Shown here piece by piece: positions 1 through 7,223 of a stretch of 22,266 bases of DNA. Where the stretch lies: positions 1-22,266 of IMG/VR virus record IMGVR_UViG_3300046642_000908; one strand, written 5' to 3'. The stretch comes from a virus. The stretch's first letter is position 1. Each line of letters begins with the position of its first letter. The position numbers were made by a program, and so were the translations under genes. The notes under the pieces were generated by a model, which was not told the DNA's origin, did no database searches, and saw only the letters and a list, made by a program, of their open reading frames with translations.

Positions 1-393
1 CTGACCAACCTGACGCAGCTCGGCAACAATCAATTTGCGTTGCCGAACCAGGAAATCGGCAACCTGATGCAATACATGGGTCTCGGGCAGAATGCCTCGC
101 AGCTTTCAGGTCAACTCGGGCAGATGGGCTTCAACCAGACCGCGCAGGGCATTGGCGGCGGACTTTCCGGCATCAACTCGCTGTTCGGGAATAACGGGAT
201 CTTCGGCGGCGGCGGGGCGCTTGGCGGATTGGGCGGGGCCGCGACCGGCGGAGCATTCGGGGCGGGCGATTTCGGCGGTGGCGGGGCAGCGCTGGGGATC
301 GCGGACCAGTTGGGATTGGGGGCGGCTCCGCTGGCCGCAGACGCCGGCGGTGGCGGTCTGGCCGCTGCGCTACCCTTGGCGCTGAGCGCCTGA
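1..393 (+). CDS. C-terminal part of a Gly-rich phage virion protein (5' end outside window)
   Basis: The reading frame is open from base 1 and stops at 391-393, so this is the 3' end of a gene that begins upstream. The visible 130 residues start with an amphipathic Gln/Asn-rich stretch (LTNLTQLGNN, then QASQLSGQLGQMG-like heptads). They pass into a low-complexity Gly/Ala tail with runs such as FGGGGALGGLGG. Such tails are common in short-tailed phage virion or ejection proteins, but no family-defining motif is visible. It sits 1 bp before the next virion gene and is probably co-transcribed with it. The virion role is inferred from position and composition only. Confidence 0.6.
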   Translation: MTNLTQLGNNQFALPNQEIGNLMQYMGLGQNASQLSGQLGQMGFNQTAQGIGGGLSGINSLFGNNGIFGGGGALGGLGGAATGGAFGAGDFGGGGAALGIADQLGLGAAPLAADAGGGGLAAALPLALSA

Positions 394-394
394 C

Positions 395-2497
395 ATGCCC
401 GGCTTTCCCCTCGCCGCGATCGGTGCCGGCCTCGGGCTGTTCGCGAAGCAGTATCAGGAGCAGCAGGCGGCGGCCGAGCGCAACAAGATGCTCCAGATGC
501 AGCTGGCGATGTTCCAGCAGCAGATGCAGGATCGGCAGGGGCAGAATGAGCTATCGAACCTGGATCTGAGCGGTGTCGGTGCCCCGACCGTTCAGCCGAC
601 CCCAGGCGGCGCGTCGGCGGTGCCCCCGCTGGGCGGCGGGATGCCGTTTGCGCCGAAGATGCCGAAAGCCCAGCCGGATTATGGGGCGCCGGGCGAGTAC
701 GGTGTTGGGCAAGCTCAACCGGCGGGTGGTGGCAGCGCCGGAGGAGGAAACTGGGAAGTCAGGAACAATAATTTCGCGGGGATGCGCCGACCCGGTGTCC
801 CCGCTGCCGGTGGCCCGATGACCAATCCTAGCGGATGGCAGTCGTTCGATACGCCCGAGGCGGGTATCCAGGGGATCGCCAACCAGCTTGACCGCTATGC
901 GAGTGGGGCGACGACCGGATCGCCACTCACAACTATCCGGCAGATTGTCTCGACATGGGCGCCGCCGAGCGAGAATCCGACCGCGCGGCTGATCGCCCGC
1001 GCATCTCAGGTGGTAGGGGTTTCGCCCGATCAGCCGCTCGATCTCAGCAATCCTGTCGTGAAGGGCAAGCTGGTTGAGGCGATGATTCGGGGGGAACAGG
1101 GTGGCAATCTGCCGATAGATCAATCCGTAATCACCCGCGCTCTCTCAGGCGGCGGAGGACCGGCGGCTGGTGCGCCCGTAAGCGGTCAGCAGATGGCACA
1201 GGCCGGGCCGCAGACCGCGACCGATGCGGGGCCGCAGGACGATCTTCAGGCGCAGATCGCCAAGATCCCGCTGCCATCGCCGCCGGACCTTCACCTCGAT
1301 GAGGTCAGGCGTCGGATCAACGCGACGAACGCTCGTTGGGAAGACAAGGAGCGGATGCTGCAGAACTACATCGCGCAGCGTGGACCGCAAGCAAAGGCGG
1401 CATACGATCAGGCGATGGAGCAATATAAGGTTCACGTCGGTGTCGCTGAAAAAGAGTGGGCCGAGCGCAACAAGCAGCGGGATCGGGCAAGCGAGGGCGG
1501 TTCTCTTATAGAGCGCCCCGAGGGGACTTACCGAGAAAAGGGTGGCATTGCTACTCCGGTCACGGTCGCCGGTACGGGGCAACCTCTCGGCCCCGCCACA
1601 CGGCTTGGGACCGGCGCTGCTGGCGGAAAGACCAGCCACAACGTCGAGGTGACGGATGCGGACGGTAAGGTGATTTTCAGCGGCTCGGCACACCAAGGGC
1701 CGCAGGGGTGGATTTCTGACAAGGATCAACAGTCGGTCCAGATCCCCGAATCAGGCAACATCAAGATTCTTGGCACCGGAGGACAAGGGCGACAGGCGGC
1801 GCAGCAGATACAGTCGATGGTCGGCGCGTCGAGCGAACTTGTCGGCGAGGCACGCAACCTCATGGAGTTGCCATCGACTGCAACAGCCGGCGTCTTCCAG
1901 GGGCTACAGGGGATTCCTGCGGCCCAGCTTGGCGACACGCTGAAGCGCACGCTGGCGAACAAGCTGACCCCGGAGGAATCGACCGATCTCGCGACGAGCT
2001 TCCAAGGTGTTGCGCGTTCTCTGGCGACTATTGAGGCGCAGGGCCGCGCCACCGGCCTCGTGGGTCTGACCGGCATGAGCCAGGGGCTCATCCCGCAGAC
2101 CGGTGACACCATCGGGAATATCTGGCGCAAGTATGCGACGCTGCGGCAGATCATGGAGCGTAACATTGATGCGATCCAGGCCAGTCCCAATGCGAGCCCG
2201 GAGCAAAAGGGCTTGCTGAAAAAATTGCGTACTGAGATGGAAAGCGTAATCCCGTTCACCGTTTCCGACGTAAACAAAATGCAGCACGGCGATGCGCAAT
2301 CGTTCTCTCAAGCGGCGCAAAAGGCCGGCCTCGGACGGGGCGGTGCGGGCGGCCCTCCGCCGGAGGCAGTTGAGGCGTTGCGCAACGACAAAAGGCCGAC
2401 TGCTCAACAGGATTTCGATGCGATTTTCGGTGCCGGGGCAGCGGTAAAGGCGTTGGGTGGGGGCACTGTCCCAACCGCCACGCCGGGCGCGCTGTAA
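395..2497 (+). CDS. Large virion protein with embedded muramidase/transglycosylase-like domain (internal virion protein type)
   Basis: 700 aa. ATG at 395 directly follows the previous stop. Residues about 1-55 form a hydrophobic start and then a Gln-rich coiled coil (KQYQEQQAAAERNKMLQMQ). Residues about 118-235 hold a compact domain: NNNFAGMRRPG, then GWQSFDTPEAGIQGIANQLDRY, then a TIRQIVSTWAPPSENPTAR segment and a Gln/Glu-containing end. This order (NNPGNLR-like start, F-Gly-Ile helix, Y..G..TI..II..WAP..EN.T) is known from phage-borne peptidoglycan-cleaving domains in structural proteins. The C-terminal third is helical (SMVGASSELVGEARNLMEL onward), as in podovirus internal proteins. I infer that it is ejected with the DNA and locally opens the cell wall. 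Catalytic residues are not confirmed. Confidence 0.7.
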   Translation: MPGFPLAAIGAGLGLFAKQYQEQQAAAERNKMLQMQLAMFQQQMQDRQGQNELSNLDLSGVGAPTVQPTPGGASAVPPLGGGMPFAPKMPKAQPDYGAPGEYGVGQAQPAGGGSAGGGNWEVRNNNFAGMRRPGVPAAGGPMTNPSGWQSFDTPEAGIQGIANQLDRYASGATTGSPLTTIRQIVSTWAPPSENPTARLIARASQVVGVSPDQPLDLSNPVVKGKLVEAMIRGEQGGNLPIDQSVITRALSGGGGPAAGAPVSGQQMAQAGPQTATDAGPQDDLQAQIAKIPLPSPPDLHLDEVRRRINATNARWEDKERMLQNYIAQRGPQAKAAYDQAMEQYKVHVGVAEKEWAERNKQRDRASEGGSLIERPEGTYREKGGIATPVTVAGTGQPLGPATRLGTGAAGGKTSHNVEVTDADGKVIFSGSAHQGPQGWISDKDQQSVQIPESGNIKILGTGGQGRQAAQQIQSMVGASSELVGEARNLMELPSTATAGVFQGLQGIPAAQLGDTLKRTLANKLTPEESTDLATSFQGVARSLATIEAQGRATGLVGLTGMSQGLIPQTGDTIGNIWRKYATLRQIMERNIDAIQASPNASPEQKGLLKKLRTEMESVIPFTVSDVNKMQHGDAQSFSQAAQKAGLGRGGAGGPPPEAVEALRNDKRPTAQQDFDAIFGAGAAVKALGGGTVPTATPGAL

Positions 2498-4153
2498 ATG
2501 TCCGATCTTCCGGCCGAAAACCCATACGCGAAGTTCAAGCCCGCGCAAGCGTCGGACAACCCCTATGCGAAATTCGCTCCCGCCGGTTCATCGGGGGCGG
2601 CGGCACCCGCGCCAGCCGCGCAGCCTTCGCTCATCGAATCCATGTGGAACACCGTGAAGGGTGTGGGCGGCGCTCCCGCCCGGTTCGGGCAGGGCGTGGC
2701 CGAGGGCGCGGTCGGTATGGGCATCCCCGAGGGTCCCGCGTCGCAGCTTGAGGGCGGCCCCGCGCGCTTCGCCGGGCGAGCGATTGGCACCGGGGGCAAG
2801 AGCCTCATCGAAAGCATGTGGGACACCGTGAAGGCCCCGGGCCAGATGTTGAGGGGCGAGATGCAACCTGGGCCGCAGGCCGAGCAGGCGGCGCGCGGGA
2901 TGGCGCTGGGGATCGCGGGCGCTGGCGGGGGCTTCCGTCCCGGCATGGGTACGTCGATGATGAGACCTGCCGTTACGCCTGCGCCGGGCATTCCTCCGGT
3001 CGGTGGGGGAACAAGGCTTGCCACGGTACAGATGCCTACAGGAGCGGCGCGCACGGTGCAATCGCGGCCGCTGACACAGGAGCAGATGCCGCCGGTCGAG
3101 CCTACCGCGGCGTCTGCGGAAACCTCCGCGCTGGGCGATGCGATTGCTGCGAACAATCCAGGCGCTGTCGACTCGTACATCACGAAGCGATACCGGAGCG
3201 TCGTCAAGCCTCCGCCGGGAACGGCCAAGGGAGAAACAGGGCTCGCGCAGCAAGACCAGCGCATCTTGACGACGGTTGACCAGATCATCGCCAACAAGGA
3301 TGCGCTCAGGCTGACCGATGCGATACCCGGGCAGCTTCCTCGTAGCCTACGGCAGTTTTCCGAGGCGGTCGACCAGACCAAGAAATCGCTGTTCCAGAAG
3401 TATGACGCAATGGCCCAGCAATCGGGCGATGTGGGCGTGCAGGTCGATCTCGCTCCGGTTATATCCGAACTGCGCAGCATCGGCACACGGCCCGAGGTGG
3501 TCGACCTTCACCCCGAGCTGATCCCGCAGGCCGAGCAGCTTGCACGTAATTTCGAGGCGCGAGGCTTCTACTCGCCATCGGCGGCGCAGGATGCCATCGA
3601 GAACCTGAACCGAACCCTCTCTGCCTTCTACAAGAACCCGACCGAGCAGACTGTTGGGCGGGCCAATCTCCTCGCCCCGGTGGCGCGCATCCTGCGCTCG
3701 CAACTGGACGAAGCGATCGGAGAGGCGCAAGGCCCCGGCTACCAGGCGCTGCGCTTACAGTACGGGGCGCTTGCGTCGGTCGAAAAGGATGTGGCGAGGG
3801 CGGTGCAGCGCGAGGCCAACAAGATTCCGGGGGGGCTCGCCGGCACGTTTGCCGACATGGCCGCGTCCGAGGAGGCTATTCGCGGCGTCCTGACACTGAA
3901 TCCCGCGGCGCTGGCGCGTGCAGGCGGGATCAGGGCCGCCAAGTCGGCCATCAAATACATCTACGATCCCAATCGTGCGATCGAGCGCATGTTCGCGCGC
4001 CGTGCCGCGCCGCAGGTGCCACCTGCGCCACTCGCCGCGCCTGTAGCGCAAGCTGGGGGCATTGGTGCGGGGGCGGGCATGGCCGGCGGCGGCTTCCCGC
4101 AGCCGAAGCGCGATCCCGACCAGCCGCTCCAGCGCAGCATAGGCCAGTTCTAG
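2498..4153 (+). CDS. Phage structural protein with duplicated NPYAKF and SLIESMW motifs
   Basis: 551 aa. The ATG at 2498 abuts the preceding TAA. The N-terminus carries two copies of NPYAKF (residues 8-13 and 21-26) and then two copies of an SLIESMW-x-TVK motif (residues about 44-54 and 103-112), each followed by a Pro/Gly-rich stretch. Residues about 225-500 are mostly helical (TVDQIIANKDALRLTDAIPG, AQDAIENLNRTLSAFYKNP, GLAGTFADMAASEEAIRGVL). The C-terminus is Pro/Ala/Gly-rich. Short N-terminal NPYAKF-type repeats are common in large phage virion and ejection proteins. The product is probably a second internal or tail-associated protein; no enzymatic motif is visible. Confidence 0.6.
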   Translation: MSDLPAENPYAKFKPAQASDNPYAKFAPAGSSGAAAPAPAAQPSLIESMWNTVKGVGGAPARFGQGVAEGAVGMGIPEGPASQLEGGPARFAGRAIGTGGKSLIESMWDTVKAPGQMLRGEMQPGPQAEQAARGMALGIAGAGGGFRPGMGTSMMRPAVTPAPGIPPVGGGTRLATVQMPTGAARTVQSRPLTQEQMPPVEPTAASAETSALGDAIAANNPGAVDSYITKRYRSVVKPPPGTAKGETGLAQQDQRILTTVDQIIANKDALRLTDAIPGQLPRSLRQFSEAVDQTKKSLFQKYDAMAQQSGDVGVQVDLAPVISELRSIGTRPEVVDLHPELIPQAEQLARNFEARGFYSPSAAQDAIENLNRTLSAFYKNPTEQTVGRANLLAPVARILRSQLDEAIGEAQGPGYQALRLQYGALASVEKDVARAVQREANKIPGGLAGTFADMAASEEAIRGVLTLNPAALARAGGIRAAKSAIKYIYDPNRAIERMFARRAAPQVPPAPLAAPVAQAGGIGAGAGMAGGGFPQPKRDPDQPLQRSIGQF

Positions 4154-5442
4154 TGCGTTTGCTTTGTATCGAGGACACGGCGGACGGCCTCCTCGACCTC
4201 GCCATGATCGCCCAGCGCAACGGGCACGATGTCAAATACTACATGCGTGCCTACGATGAGGAGAAAGCGCCGGTTGGGCGCCGTCTCGTTGGCCGTGTTG
4301 CGGATTGGCGGCAGCACATGCGCTGGTGCGATCTCGTCGTCGTCGGCGGAAACGGCAAATGGATGCGCGAGATCGACGCCTTACGCGCGCAGGGCGTGCC
4401 GATCATCGGCGGCTGCGCCGAGGCGGCGGCGTGGGAACTTGACCGTATGGCGGGCATGGCGGCGTTCAAACGCGCCGGCATCCCGGTCCCGCCGTTCCGC
4501 CAGTGCGGCACGCTCAAGGAGGCGATGGAGTACGTCGAGAAGCGCGACGAAGGGTGCGCCGTCAAGCCCTGCGGCGACATCGCCGACAAGGCAACCAGCG
4601 TCGTTGGCAAGGATGCGCGCACGATCCTGTGGCGCCTCGACCGCTGGCGCCGGGAGGGCAAGAGCTTCCCCGGCGGCCTCATGGTGCAGGACAAGATCGA
4701 CGGCGTGGAGTTTGCGGTTGGAGCATGGATCGGGCCTGACGGGTTCGCGCCGGGGTGGGAGATCAATGCCGAGGAAAAGGCTCTGTTCGCCGGCAACCTT
4801 GGGCCGGCCACGGGAGAGCAGGGCACGACCATGATGCTCGTGAAGTCGGAGAAGATGGCCGACCTGGTGCTTAAGCCCTTCGAGGACCGTCTTGTCTCGA
4901 TGGGCTACTGCGGCAACGTGGACGTGAACTGTATCGTCGACGAGGACGGGACACCCTGGCCGCTCGAGTTCACGATGCGCCTCGGGTGGCCCGCGTTCAA
5001 TATCGAGCCGGCGCTACACTCGGGCGACATTGTGGAGTTCCTGGCCGGGCTCGCCGAGGGCAGGCCGCCCAACACGCGGCGGATGAACGAGGTCGCGGTC
5101 GGGGTGGTGATCTCGCTGCCACCGTACCCGCATAGCCATGCGAAGACCGAGGAGGTCGTCGGGGTGCCGATCTGGGGCATGGTGCCGAGCATCGAGGACC
5201 GGGTGCATCTCGTGGCGGCGCAGATGGAGAAGGGACAGCTTGCGACCGCCGGCGATTACGTCTGTGTGACGACGGGCGTTGGGGACACGGTGCAGGCAGC
5301 CCGCAACGCCGTCTACCGCACGGCGCAGCGGCTACAGTTCCCGATCAAGCCGCAAATGCGCATTGATATCGGCCAGCGGCTCAGCCGCGATCTGGATCGG
5401 CTACAGACGCATGGGTTTGCGAAGGGGATGTCCTACGCTTGA
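4153..5442 (+). CDS. PurD-like ATP-grasp ligase
   Basis: 429 aa. The start is GTG at 4153, sharing one base with the preceding TAG. The arrangement follows glycinamide ribonucleotide synthetase (PurD): an N-terminal Rossmann-like part with VVVGGNGKWMREIDAL, a helix that captures substrate (AWELDRMAGMAAFKRAGIPVPPF, residues about 95-117), an ATP-grasp lysine (CAVKPCGDIADKA), and a C-terminal metal site (GNVDVNCIVDEDG, then WPLEFTMRLGWPAFNIEPAL, about residues 253-290). The PurD motif EFNxRxGDPE reads EFTMRLGWPAFNIE here, so the usual metal-ligand Asn is Thr and the GDPE acids are altered. No other purine gene is nearby. A different carboxylate-amine ligation, for instance on a nucleotide or peptide, is therefore possible. 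Confidence 0.75.
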   Translation: MRLLCIEDTADGLLDLAMIAQRNGHDVKYYMRAYDEEKAPVGRRLVGRVADWRQHMRWCDLVVVGGNGKWMREIDALRAQGVPIIGGCAEAAAWELDRMAGMAAFKRAGIPVPPFRQCGTLKEAMEYVEKRDEGCAVKPCGDIADKATSVVGKDARTILWRLDRWRREGKSFPGGLMVQDKIDGVEFAVGAWIGPDGFAPGWEINAEEKALFAGNLGPATGEQGTTMMLVKSEKMADLVLKPFEDRLVSMGYCGNVDVNCIVDEDGTPWPLEFTMRLGWPAFNIEPALHSGDIVEFLAGLAEGRPPNTRRMNEVAVGVVISLPPYPHSHAKTEEVVGVPIWGMVPSIEDRVHLVAAQMEKGQLATAGDYVCVTTGVGDTVQAARNAVYRTAQRLQFPIKPQMRIDIGQRLSRDLDRLQTHGFAKGMSYA

Positions 5443-5702
5443 TCCTTCAAGCGCTCCTTGATACGCGACACGGTAGGCGCAGCAATCGGAAACTCCCGCG
5501 CAATCCAATCTGCGGGGTAATAAGCGTGCTCTCCATCGAGAATGGCCTGGGTGCCATCATACCCCGCGCAAAGGAACATTTCCATTTCACCTACACCAGC
5601 TATCGCGGGTGAGAGATAGATCGTACCATCTGAGTCGCGTGCCGCCCGGCGCATCCATGCTGGAACGTGATGGCCCCCTGATGAGACCTCAAACCATTCC
5701 AT
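5433..5702 (-). CDS. Small phage protein, unknown function
   Basis: 89 aa, the last gene of the leftward operon. It overlaps the 3' end of the rightward ATP-grasp gene by 10 bp, so this is a convergent boundary. The protein begins MEWFEVSSGGHHVPAWMRRA and ends in a basic helix (AAPTVSRIKERLKDQA). Its middle (GTIYLSPAIAGVGEMEMFLC) is predicted to be beta-rich. No signal peptide or membrane segment is seen. I do not recognise the family. Confidence 0.55.
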   Translation of the reverse strand: MEWFEVSSGGHHVPAWMRRAARDSDGTIYLSPAIAGVGEMEMFLCAGYDGTQAILDGEHAYYPADWIAREFPIAAPTVSRIKERLKDQA

Positions 5703-5715
5703 GTCCCGTGTTCCC

Positions 5716-5982
5716 CTAGTTGCAGATCGTTTGGTTGCCGTAGGTCGTGCAGATAACGCTCGACCCGCCGGCGCTGGTGCAGAATGTCTGATTGCCGTAG
5801 GTAGTACACATGGTCTGCGCGCGGGCCGGGGCGAGAGCGGCGAGCAGCAACAGGGCCGCGAGAACGATCTTGGTCAAGGGGATTCTCCGTTTGGTTATGG
5901 TGGCCGCGCGTTCCAGCGTCTGGACACGGCGCTCCAGGATCTCGATGCGGGTCAGCATGTCGTGCGGGTTCGGATCAGGCAT
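5716..5982 (-). CDS. Membrane-anchored or secreted small protein with two CTTYGNQT Cys repeats
   Basis: 88 aa. The first ATG at 5982 overlaps the upstream gene by 8 bp. Residues 10-26 form a short coiled coil (RIEILERRVQTLERA), followed by basic residues TKRR. A hydrophobic segment then reads IVLAALLLLAALA and ends APARAQ, like a signal-peptidase site. The exported tail is only about 31 residues and contains two copies of the unit CTTYGNQTxC. This gives four closely spaced cysteines in the mature part, probably disulphide-linked in the periplasm. It could be a type II membrane protein or a signal peptide with a long n-region. The function is unknown; an envelope role is inferred. Confidence 0.65.
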   Translation of the reverse strand: MPDPNPHDMLTRIEILERRVQTLERAATITKRRIPLTKIVLAALLLLAALAPARAQTMCTTYGNQTFCTSAGGSSVICTTYGNQTICN

Positions 5983-6502
5983 CGGCTTGTTTCCTCTTAA
6001 AGTCGATGGTCAGCCAGACACAAGGGCTATCCCCCATGTTGATCGCGCAATGCGGCAGCCGCGGTGAGACGATGGTGAGCCAGCCGACGCCAGGGCTCGC
6101 CGTCTCGACGCCGCACACGAACAGCACGCCGGGCCCCGTGCGCAGCGGCACGATGGCGCGGGACCAGCGCGCGAAGTAGGGATCGGTCTCGGTTGTCCAG
6201 TTGAGCGTTGCGCCAGCGTCAAGCATTTCCAGGCTGATCTCGCCGAAGTCGACCCCGGGCGGCATGTATGCCTCGGCCCGGCGCTCGATCTCGCCACGCA
6301 GATTGTCGAGCTCGACCCACCCGCTCGTCGGCTTGTAGCGAACGAACTCCTCCGGGCCTTCCTCGGTGCCGGTCTTGACACCGCGTACGCGCAGGATGCG
6401 TAGGCCTGGGACGCCGGTCGACTTGAACAACCCCCACCGCTTGAGCAGGGAGCCCGCAAGCTCGAAGGTGTCGAGGTGGGCTACTGCGGCGAACGCTGGC
6501 AT
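5975..6502 (-). CDS. Aspartyl/asparaginyl beta-hydroxylase-like protein
   Basis: 175 aa; the ATG at 6502 lies inside the preceding gene. The C-terminal half looks like a double-stranded beta-helix: WSRAIVPLRTGPGVLFVCG (candidate Arg for 2-oxoglutarate binding), then GWLTIVSPRLPHCAINMGDSPCVWLTIDF. The last piece matches the Asp/Asn beta-hydroxylase pattern of a His in an H-x-A-x-N context followed by a hydrophobic strand ending in Asp. The first iron-binding His is not obvious, since no clear HxD is seen. The protein may therefore bind but not catalyse, or belong to a divergent cupin branch. It is followed directly by the Cys-repeat membrane gene. Confidence 0.5.
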   Translation of the reverse strand: MPAFAAVAHLDTFELAGSLLKRWGLFKSTGVPGLRILRVRGVKTGTEEGPEEFVRYKPTSGWVELDNLRGEIERRAEAYMPPGVDFGEISLEMLDAGATLNWTTETDPYFARWSRAIVPLRTGPGVLFVCGVETASPGVGWLTIVSPRLPHCAINMGDSPCVWLTIDFKRKQADA

Positions 6503-6675
6503 TTCTTTTCGCTTTGCGGGGCCTCGCGCGATGCGGTACGCAGCAGTTTGGCGGCGTGGTGGGTGCTTATCTGGCGGAGGGATAACCGAATGTCGTCATC
6601 GTATGTAGCCTGTGCCCGCTCTAGCTCGGGCACCAGAGACACGATCTTTGGCTTCTTCCCCTCAAGGTCGATCAT
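6481..6675 (-). CDS. Small hypothetical phage protein
   Basis: 64 aa. ATG at 6675 has a strong ribosome-binding site on the minus strand (GAGGAGAGG about 6 bases upstream). It overlaps the hydroxylase-like gene by 22 bp and the upstream two-helix membrane gene by 14 bp. The sequence is charged and helical (VPELERAQATYDDDIRLSLR), soluble, with a basic C-terminus. The family is not recognised. Confidence 0.55.
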   Translation of the reverse strand: MIDLEGKKPKIVSLVPELERAQATYDDDIRLSLRQISTHHAAKLLRTASREAPQSEKKCQRSPQ

Positions 6676-6820
6676 GCTTTCCTCTCCTCACGAGATATAA
6701 CAACCACCAAGCGGTTAACGACACAGGCAGGATCAAGCCGGTAATCGGCCCGGGCCAAATCGTTCCAACAATCAAACCTGTGACGGTGGACGCGATCACA
6801 ATGACGCTCAACAAAGCCAT
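6662..6820 (-). CDS. Tiny two-helix membrane protein (52 aa)
   Basis: The protein begins MALLSVIVIASTVTGLIVG and continues IWPGPITGLILPVSLTAWWLLYLVRRGKH before ending DRP. Two hydrophobic segments (residues about 2-20 and 25-43) are joined by a short WPGP turn, and a positively charged end follows. It overlaps the next gene's start by 14 bp. No strong ribosome-binding site precedes ATG 6820, so translation may depend on the gene 19 bp upstream. Size and topology suit a holin-like or membrane-modulating peptide, but nothing identifies it. Confidence 0.5.
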   Translation of the reverse strand: MALLSVIVIASTVTGLIVGTIWPGPITGLILPVSLTAWWLLYLVRRGKHDRP

Positions 6821-6839
6821 ACTGACCGGGCGGGGCAGA

Positions 6840-7007
6840 TCACGGGAGCTTCAGCAGACACGCAAGCAAAAATAAATTCACGACGGCGAGGCCCGCGTTA
6901 ACGAGAGCGAGCCCGGGGCGCCCCGTGGCGGCGCAATATAAGACAAGCAGCGTCGCGCAGGTGCCGACCAGGGACGTTCCCACCATTACGAATGCTTTGG
7001 GAGCCAT
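6840..7007 (-). CDS. Tiny two-helix membrane protein (55 aa)
   Basis: ATG at 7007 follows immediately after the TAG of the KTSC gene and has a good ribosome-binding site (AAGGAAAG). The protein begins MAPKAFVMVGTSLVGTCATL; its first hydrophobic segment ends near residue 26. The second segment runs from about GLALVNAGL through VVNLFLLACLLKLP at the C-terminus. Both segments are long enough to span the membrane. Together with the next gene it makes a tandem pair of very small two-helix proteins. Confidence 0.55.
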   Translation of the reverse strand: MAPKAFVMVGTSLVGTCATLLVLYCAATGRPGLALVNAGLAVVNLFLLACLLKLP

Positions 7008-7223
7008 CTACGCTTTCCTTATTCTATAAAGATTTTTTACGTTTCTATTATAGTACGAGCCAGGCGACGGAGAGGCGACCATCTCCTCCAGCACGCTCTT
7101 GTCCACGCTGTCTACGGCGTAGGTGCCGCCGGAGCGGAAGGTGATCGTGCCGGTGCGGGTCTCGTCATCATAGGCCACAGTGGCGATGTTCGAGGAGTTT
7201 GGGGTCTCCCAGGTTTCGATCAT
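7008..7223 (-). CDS. KTSC-domain protein
   Basis: 71 aa. ATG at 7223 overlaps the previous stop (ATGA) and has GGAGGCGAGGG upstream. It matches the KTSC pattern across its whole length: SSNIATVAYDDETRTGTITF at the start, then SGGTYAVDSVDKSVLEEMV, then the closing SPGSYYNRNVKNLY motif with Ser-x-Gly-x-Tyr-x-Asn. KTSC proteins are short and are often found beside phage recombination and nuclease genes; their biochemical role is not known. Confidence 0.85.
   Translation of the reverse strand: MIETWETPNSSNIATVAYDDETRTGTITFRSGGTYAVDSVDKSVLEEMVASPSPGSYYNRNVKNLYRIRKA

Noticed and set aside
2563-3486. Long open frame on the minus strand opposite the structural gene
   Set aside because: It lies fully inside the well-supported plus-strand gene, and its Pro/Ser/Cys-rich composition is typical of a complementary frame.
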